Assembly (NCBI GenBank): GCA_013822245.1
Contig: PNKE01000059.1
Coordinates: 88,012 to 152,011 of the forward strand
DNA from: Candidatus Solibacter sp.
Lineage (GTDB): Bacteria; Acidobacteriota; Terriglobia; Bryobacterales; Bryobacteraceae
Direction of reading: 5' to 3'
DNA: 64,000 nt
In this document: in pieces, positions 8,636-17,032 of the stretch
Numbering within the stretch: position 1 is the stretch's first letter
Layout: every line of letters starts with the position of its first letter
Position numbers and translations under genes: made by a program
The notes under the pieces: generated by a model
The model's input: only the letters and a program-made list of their open reading frames with translations
The model's database searches: none
What the model was told of the DNA's origin: nothing

Positions 8636-9607
8636 ATGGACAGTCTGTTTACCAACATCGATCTCCGAGTCTCGAAGAAGCGGTTTGAAAACTGGGATGA
8701 GTTCACCCGCGAGACTCCTGAGTACTCAATCGCACTCGAGGTGCTCGACGACATCCCAGGGCACCGCGGCCACTACGTCAATTTTGACCACCACGCCGGC
8801 GTTGTCCGGGAAGCGTCGATGAGCGCGGCCATGCAGGCCTACATCGCCGTCCGGCAGGGCCGGTTGATGGAGCGCTGGTTGCAGGCGCGCGCGCAGGTGC
8901 CGGTGTTTGTCTGGAACGCGGACCAGGACGTTTGCCTGGCCGCTTTCGTGCTCGAATACCACTGGATGCTCGAACGCTCCGAAGGCATGCCGATGCTGCG
9001 CTGGATCGTCCAGTACAACAACAAGATCGACGTCTGCGGCGGGCTGTACCCGGTGAATCTGGATGACCTGGTAAGAAACCACTTCACCTGGGTGTTTGAG
9101 CCGTATCGCGACCAGCGGCGGCTGGGCAAGGTGATGGGCGACGAGGCGATTGTCCGCGGCACGGTGCGCAAGGTCTGCGACAGGCTGCTGGCGCTGCTGA
9201 ACGGGCAGGCGGGTATCACGCCGATCACGGTGGAGCCCGATATCCTGTACCGGTCGCCGTATAACTACGTCATCGCCGACGAGAAGGGCGATCCGTTATC
9301 GCGGCTGGTGCTGGCCAGCCAGGGCCACACGAATCTGATCAGCCTGATCTGCGAACGGCCGAACGGACGCTATACCTACAGCATCATCCGCGGTTCCCCT
9401 TACGACGAAGACATCTTCCACATTCCCAGGCTGATTGAAGCGTTTCAGGCGGCCGAGGACCAGCCGGACGAGAAGATCTGGGGCGGGTCGAATCTGGCCG
9501 CCGGGTCGGACAGCAAGCTGGGGTCGAGCCTGCATTGGAAGAAGTTGAAAGAGATCGCCGACCCGATCGTGCGGGCGTCGCACGTGCGGGCCTACGCGCG
9601 GGTGTGA
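8636..9607 (+). CDS. DHH-phosphoesterase-like protein of unknown function
   Basis: A 323-residue cytoplasmic protein without signal peptide. An early YVNFDHHAGV stretch resembles the DHH motif of DHH/DHHA1 phosphoesterases, and a VWNADQDVCLAAFVLE segment resembles an Asp-rich metal site. Near the C-terminus WGGSNLAAGSDSKLGSSL resembles the glycine-rich GGH-type loop of DHHA1 domains, but lacks the usual His. I do not recognise a characterised family. It is divergent from the SLATT-like gene and convergent, three bases apart, with araD. If a true DHH protein, nuclease, nanoRNase or cyclic-dinucleotide phosphodiesterase activity is possible; this is inference. Confidence 0.6.
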   Translation: MDSLFTNIDLRVSKKRFENWDEFTRETPEYSIALEVLDDIPGHRGHYVNFDHHAGVVREASMSAAMQAYIAVRQGRLMERWLQARAQVPVFVWNADQDVCLAAFVLEYHWMLERSEGMPMLRWIVQYNNKIDVCGGLYPVNLDDLVRNHFTWVFEPYRDQRRLGKVMGDEAIVRGTVRKVCDRLLALLNGQAGITPITVEPDILYRSPYNYVIADEKGDPLSRLVLASQGHTNLISLICERPNGRYTYSIIRGSPYDEDIFHIPRLIEAFQAAEDQPDEKIWGGSNLAAGSDSKLGSSLHWKKLKEIADPIVRASHVRAYARV

Positions 9608-9610
9608 AAA

Positions 9611-10303
9611 CTAACCCTGCCCGTAGGTGGCGTTCCTGCCGTGCTTGCGCGAGTAATGCTTGTCGAGTTGCGCCTTGGGCAGTGGCGCGGCGTGGGGGTT
9701 GATGGCCAGGGTCTGCATGGCGATGCGGGCCAGTTCCTCCAGCACGACGGAATGATAGGCGGCCTGGGCGGCTGTCTTGCCCCAGGTGAAGGGAGCGTGG
9801 CCGGCGACGAGCACGCCGGGGATGGCGGCGGGATCCAACTCGTCGAAGGCTTCGACGATGGCGCGGCCGGTAGCGCCTTCGTAGTCGTTGTGGATGTCGG
9901 CGGCAGTCAGATGCCGGGTGACGGGCACGGGACCGTGAAAGTAATCGGCGTGGGTGGTGCCGAGGCACGGGATCTCGCGGCAGGCCTGGGCCCAGGCGGT
10001 GGCGGTGCGCGAATGCGTGTGGACGATTCCGCCGATGGATTCAAACGCCTTGTAGAGCACCAGGTGGGTGTCAAGATCCGAGGACGGTTTCAACTTGCCG
10101 TCGACGCTCCTGCCGTCGAGGTCCACCAGGACGATGTCGGCGGCGGTCATGTTGTCATAAGGCACGCCCGAGGGTTTGATGGCGATGACGCCTTCGGCGC
10201 GGTCGATGCCCGAGGCGTTGCCCCAGGTGTAGAGGACGAGTCCGCGGCGGACGATTTCGAGGTTGGCGTCGAGGACGTGTTGGCGAAGTTGTTCGGATTT
10301 CAT
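9611..10303 (-). CDS. araD: L-ribulose-5-phosphate 4-epimerase
   Basis: Class II aldolase-fold zinc enzyme converting L-ribulose 5-phosphate to D-xylulose 5-phosphate, the last step of L-arabinose breakdown. The 230-residue protein shows the TWGNASG substrate loop, the KPSGVPYD phosphate-binding stretch, the zinc ligands in VHTHSRTATAWAQ and the later His in ADYFHGPVPVTRH. Length and motifs match AraD. The ATG overlaps the araB stop, so the two are translationally coupled. Last gene of the arabinose operon. Confidence 0.92.
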   Translation of the reverse strand: MKSEQLRQHVLDANLEIVRRGLVLYTWGNASGIDRAEGVIAIKPSGVPYDNMTAADIVLVDLDGRSVDGKLKPSSDLDTHLVLYKAFESIGGIVHTHSRTATAWAQACREIPCLGTTHADYFHGPVPVTRHLTAADIHNDYEGATGRAIVEAFDELDPAAIPGVLVAGHAPFTWGKTAAQAAYHSVVLEELARIAMQTLAINPHAAPLPKAQLDKHYSRKHGRNATYGQG

Positions 10304-11883
10304 TCTGACGAGCGCGCTTCGGCGGCGATGTTTCTCAGCGCGGGCAGGATGTCGCCGATGGCGGCAGCATCCGAACCCTTCTGACCGAGGCCGAAGTAGA
10401 GCTTCCTATACAAAGGATACAACCGCGCATAGACGGCGGCCTGCTTCGGGTCCGGCTCAACGACGCGGTAGTTGGGGCAGAGCGCGGCCTGCGCTTCTTC
10501 CACCGTCTTGAACGCGCCGGCTGCGAGGAAGGCGAAGATGGCCGAGCCGAGCGAAGTGACATCGCTTTCCGGCACCAGCACCGGCTTGTTCAGCACGTTG
10601 GCGTAGACGCGGTTGAGCACGTCGTTTTTCCGCGGGATGCCGCCGCCGTTGATCACCTGGCGGATGGGGACGCCGCCCTGCTCCATGCGTTCGAGGATGA
10701 CGCGCGTATGGAAGGCCGTGCCCTCGATGGCGGCGAACAGTTCGTCCTGCGCGGTGTGGGTGAGTTTCCAGCCGAGGGTGACGCCACCGAGTTCGGGGTT
10801 GACCAGGACGGTGCGGTCGCCGTTGTCCCAGGTAAGACGGAGCAGGCCGGTCTGGCCGGCGCGGAAATCGTCGAGCCCTTCCGAAAGCGCGGCGACGGTC
10901 GTGCAGGCGCGTTTGGCGATGGCGTCGAAGATGTCGCCCGTGGCTGACAGTCCGGCCTCGACGCCGGTCATCGATGGATGAATCGAACCAGGAACCACGC
11001 CGCAGACGCCCTGGATCAGCGACACGCCGGGCATGATGGCCATGATGCAGGTGGAGGTGCCGACGACGTTGACCACGTCGCCTTCCTTGCAGCCCGCACC
11101 GATGGCGTCCCAATGGGCGTCGAACGCGCCCACCGGAACGGGGATGCCTTCACGCAAGCCAAGCTTCGCCGCCCAGTCAGCAGATAGCCGCCCGGCGATC
11201 TTTTCCGAAGTTTCGTAACGGCCTTGGAGCTTGGCGCGCACGCCGGCCAGCAGTGGATCAACGGCGACGAGAAACTCTTCCGGCGGCAGTCCGCCGAGCG
11301 ACGCGTTCCACATCCACTTGTGGCCCATCGCGCAGATCGAACGCGGCGCGTCCTCGGCCTTCGTGATGCCGCAGAGCGTGGCGGCGGCCATGTCGCAATG
11401 TTCCAATGCCGTGGCCATGCGGCCGCGTTTGTCAGGGTTGTTCCGCAGCCAGTGCAGCAGTTTCGAGAAACCCCATTCGGACGAATACGTCCCGCCGCAC
11501 CATTGAATGGCGTCCAGGCCCGTTTCGTGGGCCTTGGCGGTGATTTCGGCGGCTTCGCGCCAGGCGCGGTGGTCGCACCAGAGATAGTAGTCATCGAGCG
11601 GCTGAAGGTTCTCGTCCACGGGCACGACGCTCGATCCGGTTGTATCGATGGCCAGCGCCTCGACAGCCGAGCCCTGAACGCCGGCCGCCGCAAGCGCCTT
11701 GCCCATGGCCGTGACGAGAGCCGCCATGTGGCCGCCGTGGGATTGGGTGGCGTGGTCCGGGTCCTCGCGCTTGCGGTGCAGCGGGTACTCGGCGACGCCG
11801 GAGCCGAGGCGGCCGCGTTCGTTATCGACGATCGAAACTCGGACGCTCAACGTTCCGTAGTCCACACCGGCTACGATGGCCAT
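10300..11883 (-). CDS. araB: ribulokinase
   Basis: FGGY-family kinase phosphorylating L-ribulose at position 5. The 527-residue protein begins with the phosphate-1 motif VDYGTLSVRVSIVD. The substrate region DDYYLWCDHRAW and the C-terminal ATPase motif NGGGIPRKNDVLNRVYANVL are typical of AraB rather than xylulokinase or glycerol kinase. ATG 11883 has GGAGGG five bases upstream, deciding it over a longer frame start at 11928. Coupled by ATGA overlap to araD. Confidence 0.93.
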   Translation of the reverse strand: MAIVAGVDYGTLSVRVSIVDNERGRLGSGVAEYPLHRKREDPDHATQSHGGHMAALVTAMGKALAAAGVQGSAVEALAIDTTGSSVVPVDENLQPLDDYYLWCDHRAWREAAEITAKAHETGLDAIQWCGGTYSSEWGFSKLLHWLRNNPDKRGRMATALEHCDMAAATLCGITKAEDAPRSICAMGHKWMWNASLGGLPPEEFLVAVDPLLAGVRAKLQGRYETSEKIAGRLSADWAAKLGLREGIPVPVGAFDAHWDAIGAGCKEGDVVNVVGTSTCIMAIMPGVSLIQGVCGVVPGSIHPSMTGVEAGLSATGDIFDAIAKRACTTVAALSEGLDDFRAGQTGLLRLTWDNGDRTVLVNPELGGVTLGWKLTHTAQDELFAAIEGTAFHTRVILERMEQGGVPIRQVINGGGIPRKNDVLNRVYANVLNKPVLVPESDVTSLGSAIFAFLAAGAFKTVEEAQAALCPNYRVVEPDPKQAAVYARLYPLYRKLYFGLGQKGSDAAAIGDILPALRNIAAEARSSE

Positions 11884-11964
11884 CTCATCCCTCCATTTCG
11901 ACGAATCAAGAAAAAGGCGCGTGGCCACGCCGCGGGAAGCGCGCCACGCGCCCGTCGGAAAAAC

Positions 11965-13380
11965 CTAACCGTGCCAGTACATGTCCCAGCCGAGGTAGGT
12001 GGAAGCGGCCTCGCAGACCGCCTCGCCCGCCGTGGCCGAGAAGTTTGCCGCGACGTGGTGTTCGAAGCCGTTCTGGCAGATGTGGCGCAGCAGGGCCTGC
12101 ATGTTCGGGATGCGGACAACGCCCGCGCCGCCGAACGTCGACAGCGGATCGTCAGTGAATTCGCCCGTGCCGGCATAGCCGCGGATCCTGCCGGTGAAGT
12201 CGTCGGTCGAGAAGCGGGCATAGCTCATCGCGCCCGGCTTCACGCGGCCGACGCAGGTGCCGAAGGTGTTCAGCTTGCCGACGGTGCCGGCGATGATCTC
12301 CTGGTAGTCCATGCGGACATCCTGGAAGAAATGCTTGGGCAGGTTGGAGCAGTGGAAGCAGACGGCCTTGTCGGGGTCGTCGCCATAGTTATTGTTCCAG
12401 TCGAGCAGCGCCGAGGGCGTGCCGGAGGCCAGTTGCAGGGCGTGCATGGCGATGACGCCGCAGACGTCCACCTCGCAGGCGCTCGACATCAGTTCGTTCG
12501 ACATCTTGCTCATCACGGTACAGGGGACGACGCCGAAGTACTCTTCCATCGACGTCCAGCACTGCACGGCCGAGATGTCGAGATCCATCTCCTTCATCCA
12601 TGCCGAGATGACCGAGCCGAGCTTGGCCATCTTCATCAGCGAGGCTTCGGGCACGCCTTCGGTGGAGACGTAGCCCTTGATCGAGGCCAGTGACGACTGG
12701 GCTTCGGCCGAGTCGTCTTTCATGCGTTCGATACGGCCGAAGATCTCGGACAGGTCGATCGGCTCGACGGCGATGCCGGCGAGTTCGAGCATCTTCTCGC
12801 TATAGCGGACGGTGTTGAACGCCTGGGGCCGCGCGCCGATGGCGCCGACGCGGAGGCTACGCAGACCTTTGACGACGCGGCAGACGGCGGCGAAGCGGTC
12901 CAGATCGGCGGCGAAGTGCGGCGAGCCGGGCGCCTCGGTATGCAGCGTGGTGAGCGAGTACGGGATGCCGTACTGCTTGAGGTTGTTGCAGCAGGACATT
13001 TTGCCGCAGAACGAGTCGCGGCGGTCGGCGATGGTCATCTTTCCAGCCGAGTCGGGCGTGGCCTGGACCAGCACGGGCACGTTGAGGCCGGCCATGCGAA
13101 GGGTTTCGACGATGGCTTTCTCCTCGCCGAAGTTGGGCAGGGTGACGATGACGCCGGCGATGGAGTCGCGGTTGGCGCGGAACAGTCCGGCGCATTTCTT
13201 GGCATCGTCGCGCGAGGTGACCGCGCCGTGCTGGGTCTGTCCCGGTTCGGGCGCAATGACTTTGTGGCCGGCCTTTTCAACGGCCGCGATCATCTCCTGG
13301 CGGCCGCTGACGGCAAGGTGGTCGGGGAAGAAGCCCCGGTTGCCGACGATCATGCCGAATGTCACTGAAGTCGCGCTCAT
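11965..13380 (-). CDS. L-fucose/L-arabinose isomerase family protein
   Basis: A 471-residue protein of the FucI/AraA-type isomerase fold group. The N-terminal half is a Rossmann-like substrate domain, and the C-terminal half contains MEEYFGVVPCTVMS and ACEVDVCGVIAMHAL with acidic residues in the positions expected for manganese binding, then NNNYGDDPDKAVCFHC. It is not a typical AraA. Its place immediately upstream of araB-araD and downstream of a symporter suggests it converts L-arabinose to L-ribulose here. AAGGGAG eight bases upstream supports ATG 13380. Family membership is seen; the substrate is inferred. Confidence 0.8.
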   Translation of the reverse strand: MSATSVTFGMIVGNRGFFPDHLAVSGRQEMIAAVEKAGHKVIAPEPGQTQHGAVTSRDDAKKCAGLFRANRDSIAGVIVTLPNFGEEKAIVETLRMAGLNVPVLVQATPDSAGKMTIADRRDSFCGKMSCCNNLKQYGIPYSLTTLHTEAPGSPHFAADLDRFAAVCRVVKGLRSLRVGAIGARPQAFNTVRYSEKMLELAGIAVEPIDLSEIFGRIERMKDDSAEAQSSLASIKGYVSTEGVPEASLMKMAKLGSVISAWMKEMDLDISAVQCWTSMEEYFGVVPCTVMSKMSNELMSSACEVDVCGVIAMHALQLASGTPSALLDWNNNYGDDPDKAVCFHCSNLPKHFFQDVRMDYQEIIAGTVGKLNTFGTCVGRVKPGAMSYARFSTDDFTGRIRGYAGTGEFTDDPLSTFGGAGVVRIPNMQALLRHICQNGFEHHVAANFSATAGEAVCEAASTYLGWDMYWHG

Positions 13381-13396
13381 GATTGCACTCCCTTCG

Positions 13397-13621
13397 TTAC
13401 TTGTTGTCCTTCGAGGGACGGAAGAAATAGATATATGTCAGGCCGCCGCCGAGCATCAACAGGCCCCACCAGATAGCGGCGTGAAACTCCGCCAGCACCA
13501 CCGGACGCGCCGGCGGCGAGAAAAGTTCATAGATCCCGGAGCCCGTGATCAGGACGCCGTAAATCGTCAGCAGGCAGCCGATGAAGTACCAGATCGAGAT
13601 TTGTCCGTTTTCGCCAGTCAT
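13397..13621 (-). CDS. small two-helix membrane protein next to the sugar symporter
   Basis: A 74-residue protein with two transmembrane helices (WYFIGCLLTIYGVLITGSGIY and AAIWWGLLMLGGGLTYIYFF) and a charged C-terminus. It sits between the SSS symporter and the isomerase. Its Shine-Dalgarno GGAGG is five bases before ATG 13621 and abuts the symporter stop, so the two are tightly linked; a GTG at 13624 is the alternative. I know no function. A role as small partner or stabiliser of the symporter is inference from position. Confidence 0.75.
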   Translation of the reverse strand: MTGENGQISIWYFIGCLLTIYGVLITGSGIYELFSPPARPVVLAEFHAAIWWGLLMLGGGLTYIYFFRPSKDNK

Positions 13622-13630
13622 CACAGCCTC

Positions 13631-15343
13631 CTACCAGAAGATCACGTTCAGAACCACGAAGACCGCGCCCACCACCCAGGCCCAGAACGCCGGCTTCGAC
13701 ATCAACGGCACGCCGTGCTCGGACGGGATGTCGGTGGCGCCATAGACCAGCCCTCTCAGTTCCTCGATGGGTTTCGGTTTCGTCATGTAGCTGACCACCA
13801 CAGTCACGAGGACGCAGACGGTCCAGGACCACAGCGCGCGGTACATGTTTTCGGCCATGTCCTTGGCGTTGGGCGACAGCGCGATGATGCTCAGCACCGA
13901 GGGGTCGGCCTTCACCCAGGCCCACATGGCGATGGAGGAGACCGTGCCCGCCAGCAATCCCCAGAACCCGCCCGCCGGCGTCGCCCGCTTCCACAGCATG
14001 CCGAGCAGGACGGTGCCGAACAGCGGCGCGATGAAGAAACTGAACAGCGCCTGGACGTAGTCCATGATCGACAGGAACTGCATCACCAGATAGGCCGTGC
14101 CGATCGACACCAGCACGCCGACGATTGTGCACCACCGGCCCATCGAGACGTAATGGGAGTCGGAGGCATCCTTCTTCATAAAGGCGCGGTAGATGTCGTA
14201 GGTCCAGACAGTAGCGAAAGCGCTGACGTTGCCTGCCATGCCGGACATGAAGCCGGCGATCAGCGCGGTGATGCCCAGGCCCAGAAGCCCCGGGCCGAGG
14301 TACCGCGCCATCATCAGCGGCAGCACTTCGTTGTAGCTGTGGCCGCCGGTGGCGATGGCTTCGGCCTCGCCGGTGAGTTTGATGTCCAGAAGGCCGAGGC
14401 CGAGCAGACCGGGCAGGATGACGATGAACGGCACCAGCATCTTGAACCAGGCGCCGATGATCGGGGCCATCTTGGCGGCCCGCAGGTCCTTGGCGGCGAG
14501 AACGCGCTGGACGACGAGGAAGTCGGTTGTCCAGTAACCGAACGAAATCACCCAGCCCAGGCCCAGCACGATGCCGGTCCAGTGGATGCCCATCGGATTG
14601 CCCTCGAACGTGCCGAGCGTGCTCCACAGGCTGGTGAAGTCCTGGCCGGCCCAGTTTGACGCGATCTTTGCTTGAAGATTGGTCCAGCCGCCGGCTTCGA
14701 TGAGGCCGAGGATGGGGATCAGCATCGCGCCGAGCCAGATGAGGACGAATTGCAGAACCTCGTTGAAGATGGCCGAGCGAAGTCCGCCGAGGGCGACATA
14801 GACGGCGACGGTGATCGACGATACCCAAATGGAGAAGTTGATGTCCCAGCCGAGAACAACCTTCATCACCAGCGCCATCGAGTACATGTTGATGCCCGAC
14901 ATCAGGACGGTCATGAAGGCGAAGGTGACGGCCGACAATCCGCGGGCGCCCTCGCCGAAGCGCAATTGCAGGTAGCCGGGGACGGAGTGGGTCTTCGAGA
15001 TGTAGTAGAAGGGCATCATCACGACGCCCAGGAAGAGCATGGCGGGGATGGCCCCGATCCAATACCAGTGCGTGGCCAGGATGCCGTACTGGTAGGAGGC
15101 GGCGGCCCAGCCCATCAGTTCGAGCGATCCGAGATTGGCGGAAAGGAAGGCGAGGCCGGCGACCCAGGCCGTCATTTCGCGGCCCGCGAGGAAGAAGTCC
15201 TCGCCGGTGGAGGCGCGTTCCTTGAGGTAGAAGCCGATCATGAGGACGGCGACGAAATAGATGGCGATGATGGCCAGGTCAATGGGGCTGAGGACGATCA
15301 GCCGTTCGGGGGCGGCGGCCAGCATCAGTGCGAAAGGGTTCAT
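13631..15343 (-). CDS. sodium:solute symporter, probable L-arabinose uptake
   Basis: A 570-residue SSS/SLC5-family permease with at least twelve hydrophobic helices. Family signals include FFLAGREMTAWVAGLAFLSANLGSLELMG near residues 50-78 and the AVYVALGGLRSAIFNEVLQF stretch, typical of sugar-transporting members. It is the first gene of the arabinose operon, so an aldose such as L-arabinose is the likely substrate (inference). CGGAG eight bases upstream supports ATG 15343. A sigma70-like promoter lies about 170 bases upstream. Confidence 0.88.
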   Translation of the reverse strand: MNPFALMLAAAPERLIVLSPIDLAIIAIYFVAVLMIGFYLKERASTGEDFFLAGREMTAWVAGLAFLSANLGSLELMGWAAASYQYGILATHWYWIGAIPAMLFLGVVMMPFYYISKTHSVPGYLQLRFGEGARGLSAVTFAFMTVLMSGINMYSMALVMKVVLGWDINFSIWVSSITVAVYVALGGLRSAIFNEVLQFVLIWLGAMLIPILGLIEAGGWTNLQAKIASNWAGQDFTSLWSTLGTFEGNPMGIHWTGIVLGLGWVISFGYWTTDFLVVQRVLAAKDLRAAKMAPIIGAWFKMLVPFIVILPGLLGLGLLDIKLTGEAEAIATGGHSYNEVLPLMMARYLGPGLLGLGITALIAGFMSGMAGNVSAFATVWTYDIYRAFMKKDASDSHYVSMGRWCTIVGVLVSIGTAYLVMQFLSIMDYVQALFSFFIAPLFGTVLLGMLWKRATPAGGFWGLLAGTVSSIAMWAWVKADPSVLSIIALSPNAKDMAENMYRALWSWTVCVLVTVVVSYMTKPKPIEELRGLVYGATDIPSEHGVPLMSKPAFWAWVVGAVFVVLNVIFW

Positions 15344-15512
15344 GGTCTGACTCCGGAGAGCGGGAGGGCGGATGATCTCGATATACGGCAGGGCGTGAAA
15401 TCGCGCTCCGGCGGCTCAACGGGCCGGGCAGGGAGGTCAGCGTGCAGGCCGGTGACCGGCTGCGTGGCGGGCGGCATCATTGTAGTTAGCCTGCTGTTCG
15501 ATTTCAGGTCAG

Positions 15513-15542
15513 AATATATCGACTATGGCGAGATGCTGTCAA
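15513..15542 (-). promoter_or_regulatory. sigma70-like promoter of the arabinose operon
   Basis: On the minus strand, TTGACA at 15542-15537, an 18-base spacer, then TATATT at 15518-15513 (six of six and five of six to consensus). It lies about 170 bases before the symporter start, leaving a long leader that could hold an operator; I see no clear repressor site. Confidence 0.55.
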
Positions 15543-15569
15543 CAAATACCAGACGCAGGGGGAGACGGC

Positions 15570-15600
15570 AAAAGCCCGGACTGCGGGCCATCCGGGCCTT
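15570..15600 (-). terminator. rho-independent terminator after the M16 pair
   Basis: Arms at 15591-15600 and 15571-15580 pair over ten positions with one G-T wobble, the loop is ten bases, and a T-run follows in the minus direction. It lies about 30 bases beyond the stop of the downstream M16 gene and just upstream of the arabinose promoter, so it insulates the two units. Confidence 0.65.
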
Positions 15601-15628
15601 CAGGAACGCGGTTTCCCCGCCCCGCCGG

Positions 15629-17032
15629 TCAGTCGAAAGCGGGCGTCTTCAGGCCCGGCTCGGTGATGGGCTGGACCTTCAACCGCGGCGCGTACTTCTT
15701 CACCTGCTCCTGAATCTTGGCCGCCGGGCCGATCAGCAGGAACTGCAGATTGTCGCCGCGGTACCACTTGCGCGCCGCGGCGTTCACCTGGTCGAGCGTC
15801 AGCGCGTCGATGCGCGAGAAGTAGTCGTCGATCTCGCCCTTGTTCAGCCCGAACAGTTCGAGTTCGCCGAGAACGCCGGCAAGCTGGTCGGCGGTCTCGA
15901 GTTCCTCGGTGGGGAAGCGGCCCTTGATGTAGTTGCGGGCCGAGGTCAACTGTTCGGCCGAGAGGCCCTGGCCGCGCAGCCTGGCGAGCAGGCCGAGTGC
16001 GATGTCGATGGCCTGAACGGTGGCTTCCACTTTGGTGTAAGTGGAGATGGCGACCGAGCCGGGCAGGCGGTCCTCGTCGAAGCGCGACCGGGCGCCGTAG
16101 GTAAGCCCCGAATTGACGCGGAGTTCGTCGTTGAGCATCGATGTGAAGCGGCCGCCGAACAGCGTATTGACCACCTGGACGGCGGTGCGGTCCGGATCGG
16201 TGCGCGCAAGGCCCGGCCAGCCGATCATGAAATAGGTCTGGGTGGCGTCGGGCTTGTCGATCAACAGCAGCCGCGGAGATGACAACTTCACCGGCGGCGC
16301 CTGCGGCGGCTTGTGGGCGACGCCCGAGGGTAGCGCCGAAGCGAGCTTTTCCAGGCGCGGGCCGAGCGTGGATGCGGCAAGATCGCCCGAGGCGATCAGG
16401 ATCAGATTACGTCCCGTGAAGGCGGCTTTGTGATAGGCGAGCACCTGTTCGCGGGTGAGCGACGCCAGCGTGAGTTCGTCGCCTGAAAGCGGGGCATGAT
16501 ACGGGTGGCCGGCGGGGAAGAAGAAGGGCCGCCAGTAGAGGTTGATGGCCTGGCCCGGATTGTCCTTGGCGGACTTGGCGCGGTCGACGGCCTGGGCGCG
16601 GGTCTTGGTGAACTCGGCTTCGGGGAACGAGGGCTTCAGGAGGATTTCCTCGAACAGGGCGAGCGACGGATCCTGATTGCGCTTCATGTACTCCATGGAG
16701 ATGAAGGTGGCGCCGGGGCCGGCGGAGGCCGAGAGGTTGGCGCCGAGCGAGTCGAGCTTCCCGCTGATCTCATCGGCCGTCATCGAGGCAGTGCCGCGGC
16801 GCAGCAGTTCAGCGGTGATCGGGGCGAGTCCGGCCTGGGCTGGCGGGACGGCTTCGCCGCCGCCGCGGAAGATGGCGCGGAGCGTGACCAGCGGGACATC
16901 GGGCTTCTCGATCACGATGAGCGTGGCGCCGTTGAGAAGCGTCTTCTTCGTGAACGGCGGCAGTTTGACGGCCGGCGACTGCGCCAGCAGCGTGCCGCAG
17001 GCGCAGGCGAGCAAGAGGGTGCGGGCGATCAC
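15629..17032 (-). CDS. M16 peptidase-like subunit lacking the zinc motif
   Basis: A 467-residue secreted M16-family protein with an N-terminal signal peptide (MIARTLLLACACGTLLAQS). The N-terminal domain has LAPITAELLRRGTA where active members carry HxxEH, so it cannot bind catalytic zinc. The second domain keeps the R-Y-type pair region (NSGLTYGARSRF). Such proteins form heterodimers with an active partner, and the active M16 lies immediately upstream with an ATGA overlap. Its role is probably structural and substrate-gating in a periplasmic two-subunit protease (known for the family, inferred here). Confidence 0.85.
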   Translation of the reverse strand: MIARTLLLACACGTLLAQSPAVKLPPFTKKTLLNGATLIVIEKPDVPLVTLRAIFRGGGEAVPPAQAGLAPITAELLRRGTASMTADEISGKLDSLGANLSASAGPGATFISMEYMKRNQDPSLALFEEILLKPSFPEAEFTKTRAQAVDRAKSAKDNPGQAINLYWRPFFFPAGHPYHAPLSGDELTLASLTREQVLAYHKAAFTGRNLILIASGDLAASTLGPRLEKLASALPSGVAHKPPQAPPVKLSSPRLLLIDKPDATQTYFMIGWPGLARTDPDRTAVQVVNTLFGGRFTSMLNDELRVNSGLTYGARSRFDEDRLPGSVAISTYTKVEATVQAIDIALGLLARLRGQGLSAEQLTSARNYIKGRFPTEELETADQLAGVLGELELFGLNKGEIDDYFSRIDALTLDQVNAAARKWYRGDNLQFLLIGPAAKIQEQVKKYAPRLKVQPITEPGLKTPAFD

